Assembly (NCBI GenBank): GCA_963661945.1
Contig: CAVLDP010000006.1
Span: forward strand, 1-64,000
From: CAVLDP01 sp963661945
GTDB taxonomy: Bacteria; Bacillota; Clostridia; Lachnospirales; Lachnospiraceae
DNA: 64,000 nt
Direction of reading: 5' to 3'
In this document: positions 8,997 through 17,107 of the stretch, piece after piece
Layout of the letters: every line of letters starts with the position of its first letter
How positions within the stretch are numbered: position 1 is the first letter of the stretch
Position numbers and translations under genes: made by a program
Notes under the pieces: generated by a model
Told to the model about the DNA's origin: nothing
What the model saw: the letters and a program-made list of their open reading frames with translations, nothing else
Database searches by the model: none

Positions 8997-9092
8997 CTTT
9001 TTTCTTTCCTCCTTACAGCTGATACAAATCTGTATCTAGCCAATAATTCACGAACCATTATAGGTCTAATGCCTTCTATTTACAAGACAAAA

Positions 9093-9120
9093 TCCCGTCA
9101 TCTCATTTGAAATGACGGGA
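9093..9120 (-). terminator. Rho-independent terminator after the 2-hydroxyacyl-CoA dehydratase-like gene
   Basis: TCCCGTCAT (9093-9101) and ATGACGGGA (9112-9120) form a 9-bp stem; on the minus strand it is followed by TTTTG. It lies 30 bases beyond the stop of the 9150-10712 gene. Confidence 0.8.
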
Positions 9121-9149
9121 CTAAAATTCACTTTAATTCATGATACATA

Positions 9150-10712
9150 TTACCAGGACTGTTCATCATGAAGCACTTCCAGTGAAGGGTCCAATGGCTC
9201 CTCACGAAATACAGTACGCATATAGCGATTAATCTGATCTCGAATTGCTTGTCTTGATGTAATTCGAGGGTCACATAGATCATGTGTAACCCAAATCAGA
9301 TGAATTCCAAGTCTTCTCGCCTGTTCCTCGAACTGACCATGGAGACCGGTTAGAGCCTTACAGCCCATATGCTCCCACAGAATGACAGTATCCGCATTGA
9401 ATTCCTCACAGAATTCCCAGAGTTCATCAAGCAGGACCCGATATCCGCCATGCGTACGATTACGCATAATCATGTTCTCTGTAAGCCATGCCATATCATA
9501 ATAAGCCATCTCACGGTTCTCCGGTGTATCTTCTTCCGCCAGAACACGGGTCGATAACATGGTAAGCATATCCGTAAGTGGCACAATGCCCCAGCAATTA
9601 GCCATCCAGTTAAGCATCTCGAAGAAATACTGGGATTGCACGCCCCAGACCACAGCTCGATGACGCTGCTCCTTCACAACAATTGTCTTCTTGCGATAGG
9701 CCTCTTCCACCATCTTCGTAATCTTACGGTCTGTATCCACGAAGGCTTGTGACTTACCGCATACGCCAAGGTAGTTGGTCTCTGTATAGAGGCTGAGAAG
9801 CATACCTGGCATCTGAGGGTAATCTGTCTTATTGATATCCAGCCACTCAAGTCTATGTCTGGTGGATTCATTAATTCGAGCTGCGCATTCGAAATAGTAC
9901 TTCCAGTCCCAATCCTCGCCAGTCTTCTCCTTCACGAATTCGATGGCATGCTTAATCTCTTCTGCTGCATAATCCTGCACATCATCCTCTCTGTGACGAA
10001 GTGGAGTAACCAGCTGGAAGATTGGCACACCGTCCTCGAGTTCAAGACGCTTGGCAATGACTCCATTTCCAAGGAGGGAACCATCACAGGTCGTATTACA
10101 CTGTACTGCACATGCACCAAGCACGCAGTAATCATCATCAATAGAGAAGCCGCATTCCGCCTCTGGCATAGGGCAGACATCACCAGGAAGACCATATTCC
10201 TGGGCCACATCAATATAGTGTTCTGCAGCATGCTGATTCAGAAGAACCGCAGTATACATGGTAGGAATCTCACGACTGATTCCAAGAAGAGTTGGAAATC
10301 CCATCATGATTGCTGTCATCTCATTCTCATCGAGAAGAACGCACTTCTTGGAGAATTCTTCGTCATTTCCAATTCTGCGATCTCCCTGGAAGAGCTGACC
10401 GATGGTCTTAGCCATGTCAACAACAACCAAATCAAATTCAAGATGTGCAATACGAAGCTGCGTTCCACGATAGCCTTCTGTCAGGCGATCCAGCATCATA
10501 GGTACAGCCAAATAGTTACTCATCCAGCGATAGCGAAAGAAGCCCTTGATATTATTAGGCTTAGCCATAAAAGCAGCTAACTGTCCAATAATATAGAGCC
10601 ATCTCGTATAGTCATAGAAGGTATCACGAATTCCACGCCACTCTCTATGACGTCTGACACGCCCTGTAGAATACATGCTTCCCAGGTTTTTGCCACCTAC
10701 TTCTTTTCCCAT
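9150..10712 (-). CDS. 2-hydroxyacyl-CoA dehydratase-like (HgdB/HgdC-D superfamily) orphan protein
   Basis: A 520-residue protein whose fold and motifs match the iron-sulfur dehydratase subunit family (HgdB/FldC/BcrC-like). Cysteines suited to a [4Fe-4S] cluster occur in VCPMPEAECGFSIDDDYCVL, ACAVQCNTTCDGS and WEHMGCKALTG. Classical systems need two such subunits plus an ATP-driven activator; none is next to it, so it is either an orphan or works with distant partners. The C-terminal half has the family's late segment with VILWEHMGCKALTGLHGQFEEQAR. The start has GGGGG six bases upstream. It begins only 33 bases after rnpB with no clear terminator between, so read-through from rnpB is possible. 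Substrate is unknown. Confidence 0.75.
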   Translation of the reverse strand: MGKEVGGKNLGSMYSTGRVRRHREWRGIRDTFYDYTRWLYIIGQLAAFMAKPNNIKGFFRYRWMSNYLAVPMMLDRLTEGYRGTQLRIAHLEFDLVVVDMAKTIGQLFQGDRRIGNDEEFSKKCVLLDENEMTAIMMGFPTLLGISREIPTMYTAVLLNQHAAEHYIDVAQEYGLPGDVCPMPEAECGFSIDDDYCVLGACAVQCNTTCDGSLLGNGVIAKRLELEDGVPIFQLVTPLRHREDDVQDYAAEEIKHAIEFVKEKTGEDWDWKYYFECAARINESTRHRLEWLDINKTDYPQMPGMLLSLYTETNYLGVCGKSQAFVDTDRKITKMVEEAYRKKTIVVKEQRHRAVVWGVQSQYFFEMLNWMANCWGIVPLTDMLTMLSTRVLAEEDTPENREMAYYDMAWLTENMIMRNRTHGGYRVLLDELWEFCEEFNADTVILWEHMGCKALTGLHGQFEEQARRLGIHLIWVTHDLCDPRITSRQAIRDQINRYMRTVFREEPLDPSLEVLHDEQSW

Positions 10713-10745
10713 AAAATTCCCCCATACTATTAAGTTAATTAGAAA

Positions 10746-11090
10746 AGAAGCAAGACTATGAGCCGGGTTATGTCTTAGATGATCATCTATCTAGAGTTAC
10801 TGTCGCCAGTAACTTCGAGCGACCAACCTGAAGCTGGCGGGCCACGTCAACGCTTCTATTAGGTCTTGCTTCGGATGGGGTTTACATGGCTACCCCTGTT
10901 GCCAGGGGCACGGTAGTCTCTTACACTGCCTTTCCACCCTTACCATACAAGTATGGCGGTATCTCTCTGTTGCACTTTCCTTGAGGTCACCCTCACCGGC
11001 CGTTAACCGGCATCCTGCCCTGTGAAGCCCGGACTTTCCTCGTCTGCGACCTTGCGATCCTAGCAGCCGCGATCATCCGTCTTACTTCTT
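10746..11090 (-). ncRNA. rnpB: RNase P RNA, bacterial A-type
   Basis: The minus strand contains the diagnostic GAGGAAAGTCCGGGCT (around 11026-11041) followed by CAGGGCAGGATGCCGG, then later AAGGCAGTGTAAGAGACTACCG and, near the 3' end, CATAACCCGGCTCATAG. The ends pair: AGAAGTAAGAC at the 5' end with GTCTTGCTTCT at the 3' end (10746-10756) forms helix P1 of 11 bp with one G-U. This RNA is the catalytic part of RNase P, which trims tRNA 5' leaders. Length of ~345 nt fits type A. Confidence 0.97.
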
Positions 11091-11099
11091 CTCTTAATT

Positions 11100-11128
11100 A
11101 TTATATTGTTCTTAAACTAATTTCGCAA
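11100..11128 (-). promoter_or_regulatory. Promoter of rnpB, lying inside the end of the upstream aminotransferase gene
   Basis: On the minus strand TATAAT (11100-11105) is seven to nine bases before the RNA's 5' end, and TTGCGA (11123-11128) sits 17 bases upstream. The -35 falls within the last codons of the gene at 11112-12242. Confidence 0.7.
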
Positions 11129-12242
11129 TGGCATCCTCCATGCGATCTAGCGCCTCTTCAAGAACCGCTCTCCTCGTACCGAAGTTGATTCTGACATAAT
11201 CTGGATTACCAAACTCTGCGCCATCTGTCAGGAATACATGAGCCTCCTTTTTGAAGAAATCCGCATTCACATTATCCCCATATGGAGTGAAATCCACCCA
11301 TTGCAGATAGGTTGCTTGTAAATGAGGGAGTCTGGCCTTTGGAAATCTCCGTCTCAATTCCGACTCCAGATAGTCTCTGTTCGCCTTCAGATAGGAAAGC
11401 ATCAAAACCTGCCAATCCTTAGACTCGCCATACGTGGCAATACCGCCTTCTACATTCAGTACATGTTCCTCACCAAGAGCATATCCGAGACGTTCAAACT
11501 CCTCCCTAATAGCAGGATTTGGAATCACCGCGAAGGCGAAGATTAAGTCCGGAACATTGTACATCTTGCCATTGGAATAGAGGCAGATGGAGTTATCACG
11601 TGCATAATCATCTACCGTGAAGAAGGGAATATGTTCTCCTTCATAGACCACCTCACAATGCGCCTCATCAGAAACCACAAGCAGATTATGCTTCCTAGCA
11701 AAATGAGACAGTTCTAAGAGTTCCTCTCTCTTATAGACCTTGCCAATTGGGTTATGAGGATTGCAGAGATAGAACACTCTCGTATCATCAGTGATTGCCT
11801 CTTCTAGGGCATCAAAATCAATGCTGTATTCCTCTTCATTATTGGCAAGAGGAACGCGAAGCATGACGTTAGAAGCCTTCTCTGGTGCGGTCAGGAGGCA
11901 GCTATAATTCGGTATATTCGTAATGGACTTACCACCATAGATATTGCTTGCTACAGCAAGAGCTGGCACAATTCCTGGCACGATGCGAATCCAGCTCTTA
12001 CCTGGAATCTCGGCTCTATATTCTCTTCTAAACCAATCTGTAATTGTGTTATAGATCTCATCTCCCGTCAGGAAATAGCCATAGATTGGATGCTCATTTC
12101 TAGCAGCAATTCTTCTGGTAAATGCAGGAGGAACTGCAAAATCTGTATCAGCCACCCAAAGAGGCAGATAGTCCTCTCCTAATAAGTCCCACTTGTAGCT
12201 ATGCGTATTAAGCCTATCTATCTCACGATCAAAATCATACAT
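11112..12242 (-). CDS. MalY/PatB-type PLP aminotransferase (probable cystathionine beta-lyase)
   Basis: A 376-residue fold-type I PLP enzyme. LPLWVADTDFAVPPA near the N-terminus, HNPIGKVYKREEL, DEAHCEVVYEG (PLP Asp) and a probable Schiff-base lysine in NGKMYNVPDL are seen. MalY/PatB members cleave C-S bonds of cystathionine or cysteine, releasing ammonia and pyruvate; some also act as regulators. The lysine context (NGKMYN) departs from the usual SxTKxFN pattern, so specificity is uncertain. It is four bases downstream of the NifX-SlyD fusion gene and likely shares its transcript. Its last codons carry the rnpB promoter. Confidence 0.82.
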   Translation of the reverse strand: MYDFDREIDRLNTHSYKWDLLGEDYLPLWVADTDFAVPPAFTRRIAARNEHPIYGYFLTGDEIYNTITDWFRREYRAEIPGKSWIRIVPGIVPALAVASNIYGGKSITNIPNYSCLLTAPEKASNVMLRVPLANNEEEYSIDFDALEEAITDDTRVFYLCNPHNPIGKVYKREELLELSHFARKHNLLVVSDEAHCEVVYEGEHIPFFTVDDYARDNSICLYSNGKMYNVPDLIFAFAVIPNPAIREEFERLGYALGEEHVLNVEGGIATYGESKDWQVLMLSYLKANRDYLESELRRRFPKARLPHLQATYLQWVDFTPYGDNVNADFFKKEAHVFLTDGAEFGNPDYVRINFGTRRAVLEEALDRMEDAIAKLV

Positions 12243-12246
12243 CGCA

Positions 12247-13092
12247 CTAATCCTCTACACTAAGCAATTCAATCTTGAAATTAAGCGCCTTACCCGCCAG
12301 TTCATGATTGGCATCAAAGGTAATTGTCTCCTCTGTCACTTCAAGTACCTGCACAGGAAATGGTCGGCCAAGCTGATCAGAAAGATAAACCTGCATGCCA
12401 GCAGATAAGTCCTCTGCTCCAGGCAGCTGTTCAATCTGCAGCGTGAAGATCGCTTCAGGATCACTCTGTCCATAAGCTTCCTCTGGCAGCAGATGAACAT
12501 TTACAATCTGTCCAACCTCCATGGAGGCAACTGCGCGATCAAAGCCCTCAATCATCATTCCTGCTCCGCAGACGAATTCCAGTGGCTCACCTCTATCATA
12601 GGATGAGTCAAACTGGCTACCATCATCCAAAGTGCCACAGTAATGCACTGAAACTGTCTTACCAACGTTTGGTCCATCAAAGGCAGGTGCATGATGGCCA
12701 CATCCACCACCGCAGTGGCAAGAATGTCCTTCTTCATGATTGCCGCAGGAATGTCCCTCTCCATGATGATCGCAATTCACACCGGTAGACTCAAGTTCTC
12801 CCTGAAGGAAATATTCTACAGCCTCATCTGCATCTCCAGATACGCCAGCACATACCTCTATCCCGGCATCAGATAGCGCATTCATCGCTCCACCACCAAT
12901 GCCGCCACAGATTAGCGCATCAATATTATGTTCCGAAAGAACCTGTGCTAAGGCGCCATGTCCCTGACCATTGGAGGAGATCACCTGGCTATCCACCACC
13001 TGTCCATCCTCTACTTCATAGATCTTGAATTCTTCAGAATGGCCAAAATGCTGAAAAATCTCTCCATTGTCATAAGTTACTGCAATTCTCAT
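12247..13092 (-). CDS. Fusion of a NifX/NifB-type (Fe-Mo cofactor-like) domain and a SlyD-like FKBP prolyl isomerase
   Basis: A 281-residue fusion. Residues 1-~103 form a dinitrogenase iron-molybdenum cofactor-binding domain (MRIAVTYDNGEIFQHFGHSE; LICGGIGGGAMNALSDAGI). Residues ~107-134 are a hinge dense in His, Cys and Gly (CDHHGEGHSCGNHEEG, then HSCHCGGGCGHH). Residues ~143-281 are an FKBP-type peptidyl-prolyl isomerase of the SlyD kind (VSVHYCGTLDDGSQFDSS, GAGMMIEGFDRA, LLPEEAYG) with the insert-in-flap region. SlyD is known as a folding helper and nickel chaperone with a metal-binding tail; here the metal-rich segment is between domains. The start at 13092 is set by GAGGTG six bases upstream. 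No nitrogenase genes are near, so a role in metal handling is inferred. Confidence 0.88.
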   Translation of the reverse strand: MRIAVTYDNGEIFQHFGHSEEFKIYEVEDGQVVDSQVISSNGQGHGALAQVLSEHNIDALICGGIGGGAMNALSDAGIEVCAGVSGDADEAVEYFLQGELESTGVNCDHHGEGHSCGNHEEGHSCHCGGGCGHHAPAFDGPNVGKTVSVHYCGTLDDGSQFDSSYDRGEPLEFVCGAGMMIEGFDRAVASMEVGQIVNVHLLPEEAYGQSDPEAIFTLQIEQLPGAEDLSAGMQVYLSDQLGRPFPVQVLEVTEETITFDANHELAGKALNFKIELLSVED

Positions 13093-13113
13093 TCTAATCA
13101 CCTCATAATTATT

Positions 13114-14136
13114 CTATCGATTGGACGATGCAATATAAGCATCAAGCACTGATAGCGCCTTACCAGAATCAATAAGCTCTGCTGCAAGAGAAACGCCTTC
13201 TTCCAACGAAGATGCCTTGCCTCCAATATAGAGCGATGCGCCTGCGTTCATAAGAACCGTATTTCTCTTAGGTCCAGTAATCGAACCATCCAGGATTCCT
13301 CTGGTAATTGCAGCGTTCTCCTCTGGAGTGCCACCCACCAGATCTTCCTTCTTGCATCTCTCAAATCCAAACTGTTCTGGTGTAATCACATAGGACTTAT
13401 ACCATCCATCTCTGAACTCACAAACTGCTGTCTCACCAACAGCTGTAATCTCATCTAACTTCTCTCTGCCATAGACTACCATTCCATTTTCTACACCAAG
13501 GCTCTGTAAAACCTGTGCAAGTGGCTGTACCAGATACTCATCATAGACGCCCAGGAGCTGTCTCTTCGGATGAATTGGATTGGTTAGTGGTCCTAAGATA
13601 TTAAATACAGTACGGAAGCCCAGTTCCTTGCGAATCGCGCCAACATAGCGCATTGCCGTATGATACTTCTGTGCGAAGAAGAAGCAGCAGCCTACTTCAT
13701 CTAATAGTTCCAAGCATTTGTCTGGATCCTGGTCAATGTTCACGCCAAGTGCCTCTAGACAGTCTGCAGTGCCTGACTTGGAAGACGCAGCCCGATTACC
13801 GTGCTTTGAGACAAGCATTCCACCAGCTGCTGCTACGAACATGGATGTCGTAGAAATGTTAAAACTCTTGGCATTATCTCCGCCAGTTCCTACAATCTCG
13901 AAGGTATCTCTATCTCCTCCATCCACTTCTACAGCCTGCTCTCGCATAGCCTGCGCGCAGCCTGCAATCTCATCCGTTGTCTCAGCCTTGGCACTCTTCG
14001 TAGATAATGCTGCCAGAAATGCTGCATTCTGCGTTGGTGTCGTATCTCCTGTCATAATCTCCTTCATGACAGTATAGGCTTCCTCATACGTTAAGTCTTC
14101 CTTCTGAACAATCTTCTCAATTGCTTCCTTGATCAT
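13114..14136 (-). CDS. trpD: Anthranilate phosphoribosyltransferase
   Basis: A 340-residue enzyme joining anthranilate to PRPP in tryptophan synthesis. EIVGTGGDNAKSFNIST holds the GTGGD phosphate-binding loop, and SKHGNRAASSKSGTADCLE is the second signature; GREKLDEITAVG gives the metal-binding DE pair. Length is typical. The start is supported by GGAGG eight bases upstream. No other trp gene is adjacent, which is unusual, so the remaining pathway must be elsewhere, or this is a paralogue with a shifted substrate. It lies 21 bases upstream of the NifX-SlyD gene on the same strand. Confidence 0.9.
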   Translation of the reverse strand: MIKEAIEKIVQKEDLTYEEAYTVMKEIMTGDTTPTQNAAFLAALSTKSAKAETTDEIAGCAQAMREQAVEVDGGDRDTFEIVGTGGDNAKSFNISTTSMFVAAAGGMLVSKHGNRAASSKSGTADCLEALGVNIDQDPDKCLELLDEVGCCFFFAQKYHTAMRYVGAIRKELGFRTVFNILGPLTNPIHPKRQLLGVYDEYLVQPLAQVLQSLGVENGMVVYGREKLDEITAVGETAVCEFRDGWYKSYVITPEQFGFERCKKEDLVGGTPEENAAITRGILDGSITGPKRNTVLMNAGASLYIGGKASSLEEGVSLAAELIDSGKALSVLDAYIASSNR

Positions 14137-14235
14137 CTTTTTTCCCTCCGTTTTCCTTCTATTTTCATAGACTATTTTATATTAAACTTTTTGCTCCCTC
14201 AAAGGAAGTTATTCCACATAAAATAATAAAAAATA

Positions 14236-14258
14236 GAGGGAAGCAATTCGCTTCCCTC
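14236..14258 (-). terminator. Rho-independent terminator of ppdK
   Basis: GAGGGAAGC (14236-14244) pairs with GCTTCCCTC (14250-14258); on the minus strand the stem is followed by TATTTTTTA. It lies 30 bases beyond the ppdK stop. Confidence 0.88.
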
Positions 14259-14287
14259 CATTAATAGGTAGATTTGTTCTACTTATT

Positions 14288-16924
14288 TTACTTATTTGCA
14301 ATAGCAGCCTGTGCAGCAGCAAGACGAGCAACTGGCACACGGAATGGTGAACATGATACATAATCAAGACCAATCTTGTGGCAGAACTCTACAGATGAAG
14401 GATCTCCACCGTGCTCACCGCAGATACCAATGTGAAGGTTAGGGTTCACTGGCTTACCAAGCTTAATAGCTGTCTCCATTAACTTACCAACACCAGTCTG
14501 GTCAAGCTTAGCAAATGGATCATTCTCGAAGATCTTAGCGTCGTAGTAAGCGCCTAAGAACTTACCAGCATCATCACGTGAGAAGCCGAATGTCATCTGA
14601 GTTAAGTCATTGGTACCGAAGCAGAAGAAGTCAGCCTCTGAAGCGATCTCATCAGCTGTAAGAGCAGCTCTAGGAATCTCAATCATAGTACCAACATGAT
14701 ACTTAAGATCAACGCCAGCAGCAGCGATCTCAGCATCAGCAGTCTCAACAACTACCTTCTTAACGTTCTTTAATTCCTTAACTTCGCAAACAAGTGGAAT
14801 CATGATTTCTGGCTCATTTGCCCAATCTGGATGAGCCTTCTTAACTTCGATTGCTGCACGGATAACAGCCTTAGTCTGCATCTTAGCAATAGAAGGATAG
14901 GTAACAGCAAGACGGCATCCTCTGTGACCCATCATAGGGTTGAACTCATGAAGGGAATCGCAGATTGCCTTGATCTCCTCTACAGTCTTGCCCTTAGCAT
15001 CAGCAAGCTTCTTGATGTCAGCTTCTTCAGTAGGAACGAACTCATGAAGAGGTGGATCTAAGAAACGAATAGTAACTGGGCATCCCTCAAGAGCCTCATA
15101 GAGAGCCTTGAAGTCAGACTGCTGATATGGAAGGATCTTGTCAAGAGCAACTTCTCTCTCTTCTTCTGTATCAGAGCAGATCATCTCACGGAATGCAGCA
15201 ATTCTCTCTGGATCGAAGAACATGTGCTCTGTACGGCAAAGACCGATACCTTCTGCACCAAGCTCACGAGCCTTCTTAGCATCTGCTGGTGTATCTGCAT
15301 TTGTTCTAACCTTAAGAGTTCTGTACTTATCAGCCCAAGCCATAACAGTACCGAAGTCACCTGAGATAGAAGCATCAACTGTTGGAATAAGACCAGCATA
15401 GATGTTACCTGTTGTACCATCGATAGAGATCTCTGAACCCTCAACGAACTTCTGTCCAGCAAGAGTAAATGTCTTATTCTCTTCATCCATGATGATGTCG
15501 CCGCAACCAGATACACAGCAAGTACCCATACCACGAGCAACAACGGCAGCGTGTGAAGTCATACCACCACGAACGGTCAGGATACCCTGTGCAGACTTCA
15601 TACCTGTGATATCTTCTGGAGATGTCTCAAGACGAACAAGAACAACCTTCTCGCCTCTTGCAGCCCACTCTTCTGCATCATCAGCAGTAAATACAACCTT
15701 ACCACAAGCAGCTCCTGGAGATGCACCAAGGCCCTTGCCAAGTGGTGTAGCCTTCTTCAGTTCTGCAGCATCAAACTGTGGATGAAGAAGTGTATCTAAG
15801 TTACGAGGATCGATCATAGCAACTGCTTCTTCCTCGGTCTTGTGTCCTTCCTTAACGAGGTCAACGGCAATCTTAAGAGCAGCAGGAGCTGTTCTCTTAC
15901 CGTTACGACACTGAAGCATATAGAGCTTCTTGTTCTCAACAGTAAACTCCATATCCTGCATATCATGGTAGTGATTCTCAAGAGTATCACAAACCTTGAT
16001 GAACTCAGCATATGCCTCTGGGAATTCCTGCTCCATCTGAGCGATTGGCATTGGTGTACGAACACCAGCAACTACGTCCTCACCCTGAGCATTCTTCAGG
16101 AACTCACCCATTAACTTGTTCTCACCAGTAGCAGGATCACGTGTAAATGCAACACCTGTACCAGACTCGTCATTCAGGTTACCGAATACCATAGGCATTA
16201 CGTTAACAGCAGTACCCCATGAGTAAGGGATATCATTATCACGACGATATACGTTTGCACGAGGATTATCCCATGAACGGAATACAGCCTCGATAGCAAG
16301 CTTAAGCTGAACAACTGGATCTGAAGGGAAGTCCTCGCCTAACTGGTTCTTGTACTCAGCCTTGAACTGCTCAGCAAGTTCCTTTAAGTCAGATGCAGTA
16401 AGCTCTACATCATACTGAACACCTCTATCAGCCTTCATCTTGTCAATTAACTGCTCGAAATACTTCTTACCAACTTCCATTACGACATCAGAGAACATCT
16501 GAATGAAACGTCTGTAAGAATCATATACGAAACGCTCAAAAGCAGGATCTGGATTACCAGCGATCATTGCAGCTACAACGTCATCATTTAAGCCAAGGTT
16601 CAGGATTGTATCCATCATACCTGGCATAGAAGCACGTGCACCAGAACGAACTGATACAAGAAGAGGATTCTTCAGATCACCGAACTTCTTGCCGTTCAGC
16701 TCTTCCATCTTCTTAACACCTTCCATAGCCTGAGCCATGATTTCATCATTAATCTTGCGGCCATCCTCATAGTACTGAGTACAAGCCTCTGTTGTAATAG
16801 TAAAACCCTGAGGAACTGGCAGACCGATGCCTGTCATTTCTGCAAGGTTGGCGCCCTTTCCACCGAGAAGATTTCTCATGGACATATCGCCTTCGCTAAA
16901 CATATAAACCCATTTGTTAGCCAT
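14288..16924 (-). CDS. ppdK: Pyruvate, phosphate dikinase
   Basis: An 878-residue enzyme that interconverts ATP, phosphate and pyruvate with AMP, PPi and phosphoenolpyruvate; in anaerobes it serves both PEP synthesis and pyrophosphate-linked glycolysis. N-terminal ATP-grasp domain (GGKGANLAEMTGIGLPVPQGF; VSVRSGARASMPGMMDTILN), central phosphohistidine domain with GGMTSHAAVVARGMG (catalytic His), and a C-terminal PEP/pyruvate barrel (GLCRTEHMFF; GTNDLTQMTFGFSRDD; ICGEHGGDP). Length matches the family. AGGAGG precedes the start. Its own promoter and terminator mark a single-gene unit. Codons are strongly biased, as expected for a highly expressed gene. Confidence 0.98.
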   Translation of the reverse strand: MANKWVYMFSEGDMSMRNLLGGKGANLAEMTGIGLPVPQGFTITTEACTQYYEDGRKINDEIMAQAMEGVKKMEELNGKKFGDLKNPLLVSVRSGARASMPGMMDTILNLGLNDDVVAAMIAGNPDPAFERFVYDSYRRFIQMFSDVVMEVGKKYFEQLIDKMKADRGVQYDVELTASDLKELAEQFKAEYKNQLGEDFPSDPVVQLKLAIEAVFRSWDNPRANVYRRDNDIPYSWGTAVNVMPMVFGNLNDESGTGVAFTRDPATGENKLMGEFLKNAQGEDVVAGVRTPMPIAQMEQEFPEAYAEFIKVCDTLENHYHDMQDMEFTVENKKLYMLQCRNGKRTAPAALKIAVDLVKEGHKTEEEAVAMIDPRNLDTLLHPQFDAAELKKATPLGKGLGASPGAACGKVVFTADDAEEWAARGEKVVLVRLETSPEDITGMKSAQGILTVRGGMTSHAAVVARGMGTCCVSGCGDIIMDEENKTFTLAGQKFVEGSEISIDGTTGNIYAGLIPTVDASISGDFGTVMAWADKYRTLKVRTNADTPADAKKARELGAEGIGLCRTEHMFFDPERIAAFREMICSDTEEEREVALDKILPYQQSDFKALYEALEGCPVTIRFLDPPLHEFVPTEEADIKKLADAKGKTVEEIKAICDSLHEFNPMMGHRGCRLAVTYPSIAKMQTKAVIRAAIEVKKAHPDWANEPEIMIPLVCEVKELKNVKKVVVETADAEIAAAGVDLKYHVGTMIEIPRAALTADEIASEADFFCFGTNDLTQMTFGFSRDDAGKFLGAYYDAKIFENDPFAKLDQTGVGKLMETAIKLGKPVNPNLHIGICGEHGGDPSSVEFCHKIGLDYVSCSPFRVPVARLAAAQAAIANK

Positions 16925-16981
16925 TTTTCTTCCTCCTAATTCTCATAAAACTCCATGCATGTCTTAAACACACACAATGAC

Positions 16982-17009
16982 ATTTTATCACACTTCAATT
17001 CCATTTCAA
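16982..17009 (-). promoter_or_regulatory. Sigma-A promoter of ppdK
   Basis: On the minus strand TTGAAA (17004-17009), 16 bases, then TAAAAT (16982-16987). The leader to the start codon is about 50 bases. Confidence 0.6.
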
Positions 17010-17067
17010 CAACTTTTGGCTGTTCCAAGTGCAAATTTTGTCTAACTATGAAAAAGTGCAAAAAATA

Positions 17068-17093
17068 AGGCCTGGGACATATATCCCAGACCT
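17068..17093 (-). terminator. Rho-independent terminator of the era-recO-glyS operon
   Basis: AGGCCTGGGA (17068-17077) and TCCCAGACCT (17084-17093) pair with one G-U; the minus-strand stem is followed by TATTTTTTG. It lies 15 bases beyond glyS. Confidence 0.88.
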
Positions 17094-17107
17094 CAAAATA
17101 TGTGTAT

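Noticed and set aside
9855..10580. A 241-codon plus-strand open frame
   Set aside because: Antisense to the dehydratase-like gene with no start signals; composition is that of a shadow frame.
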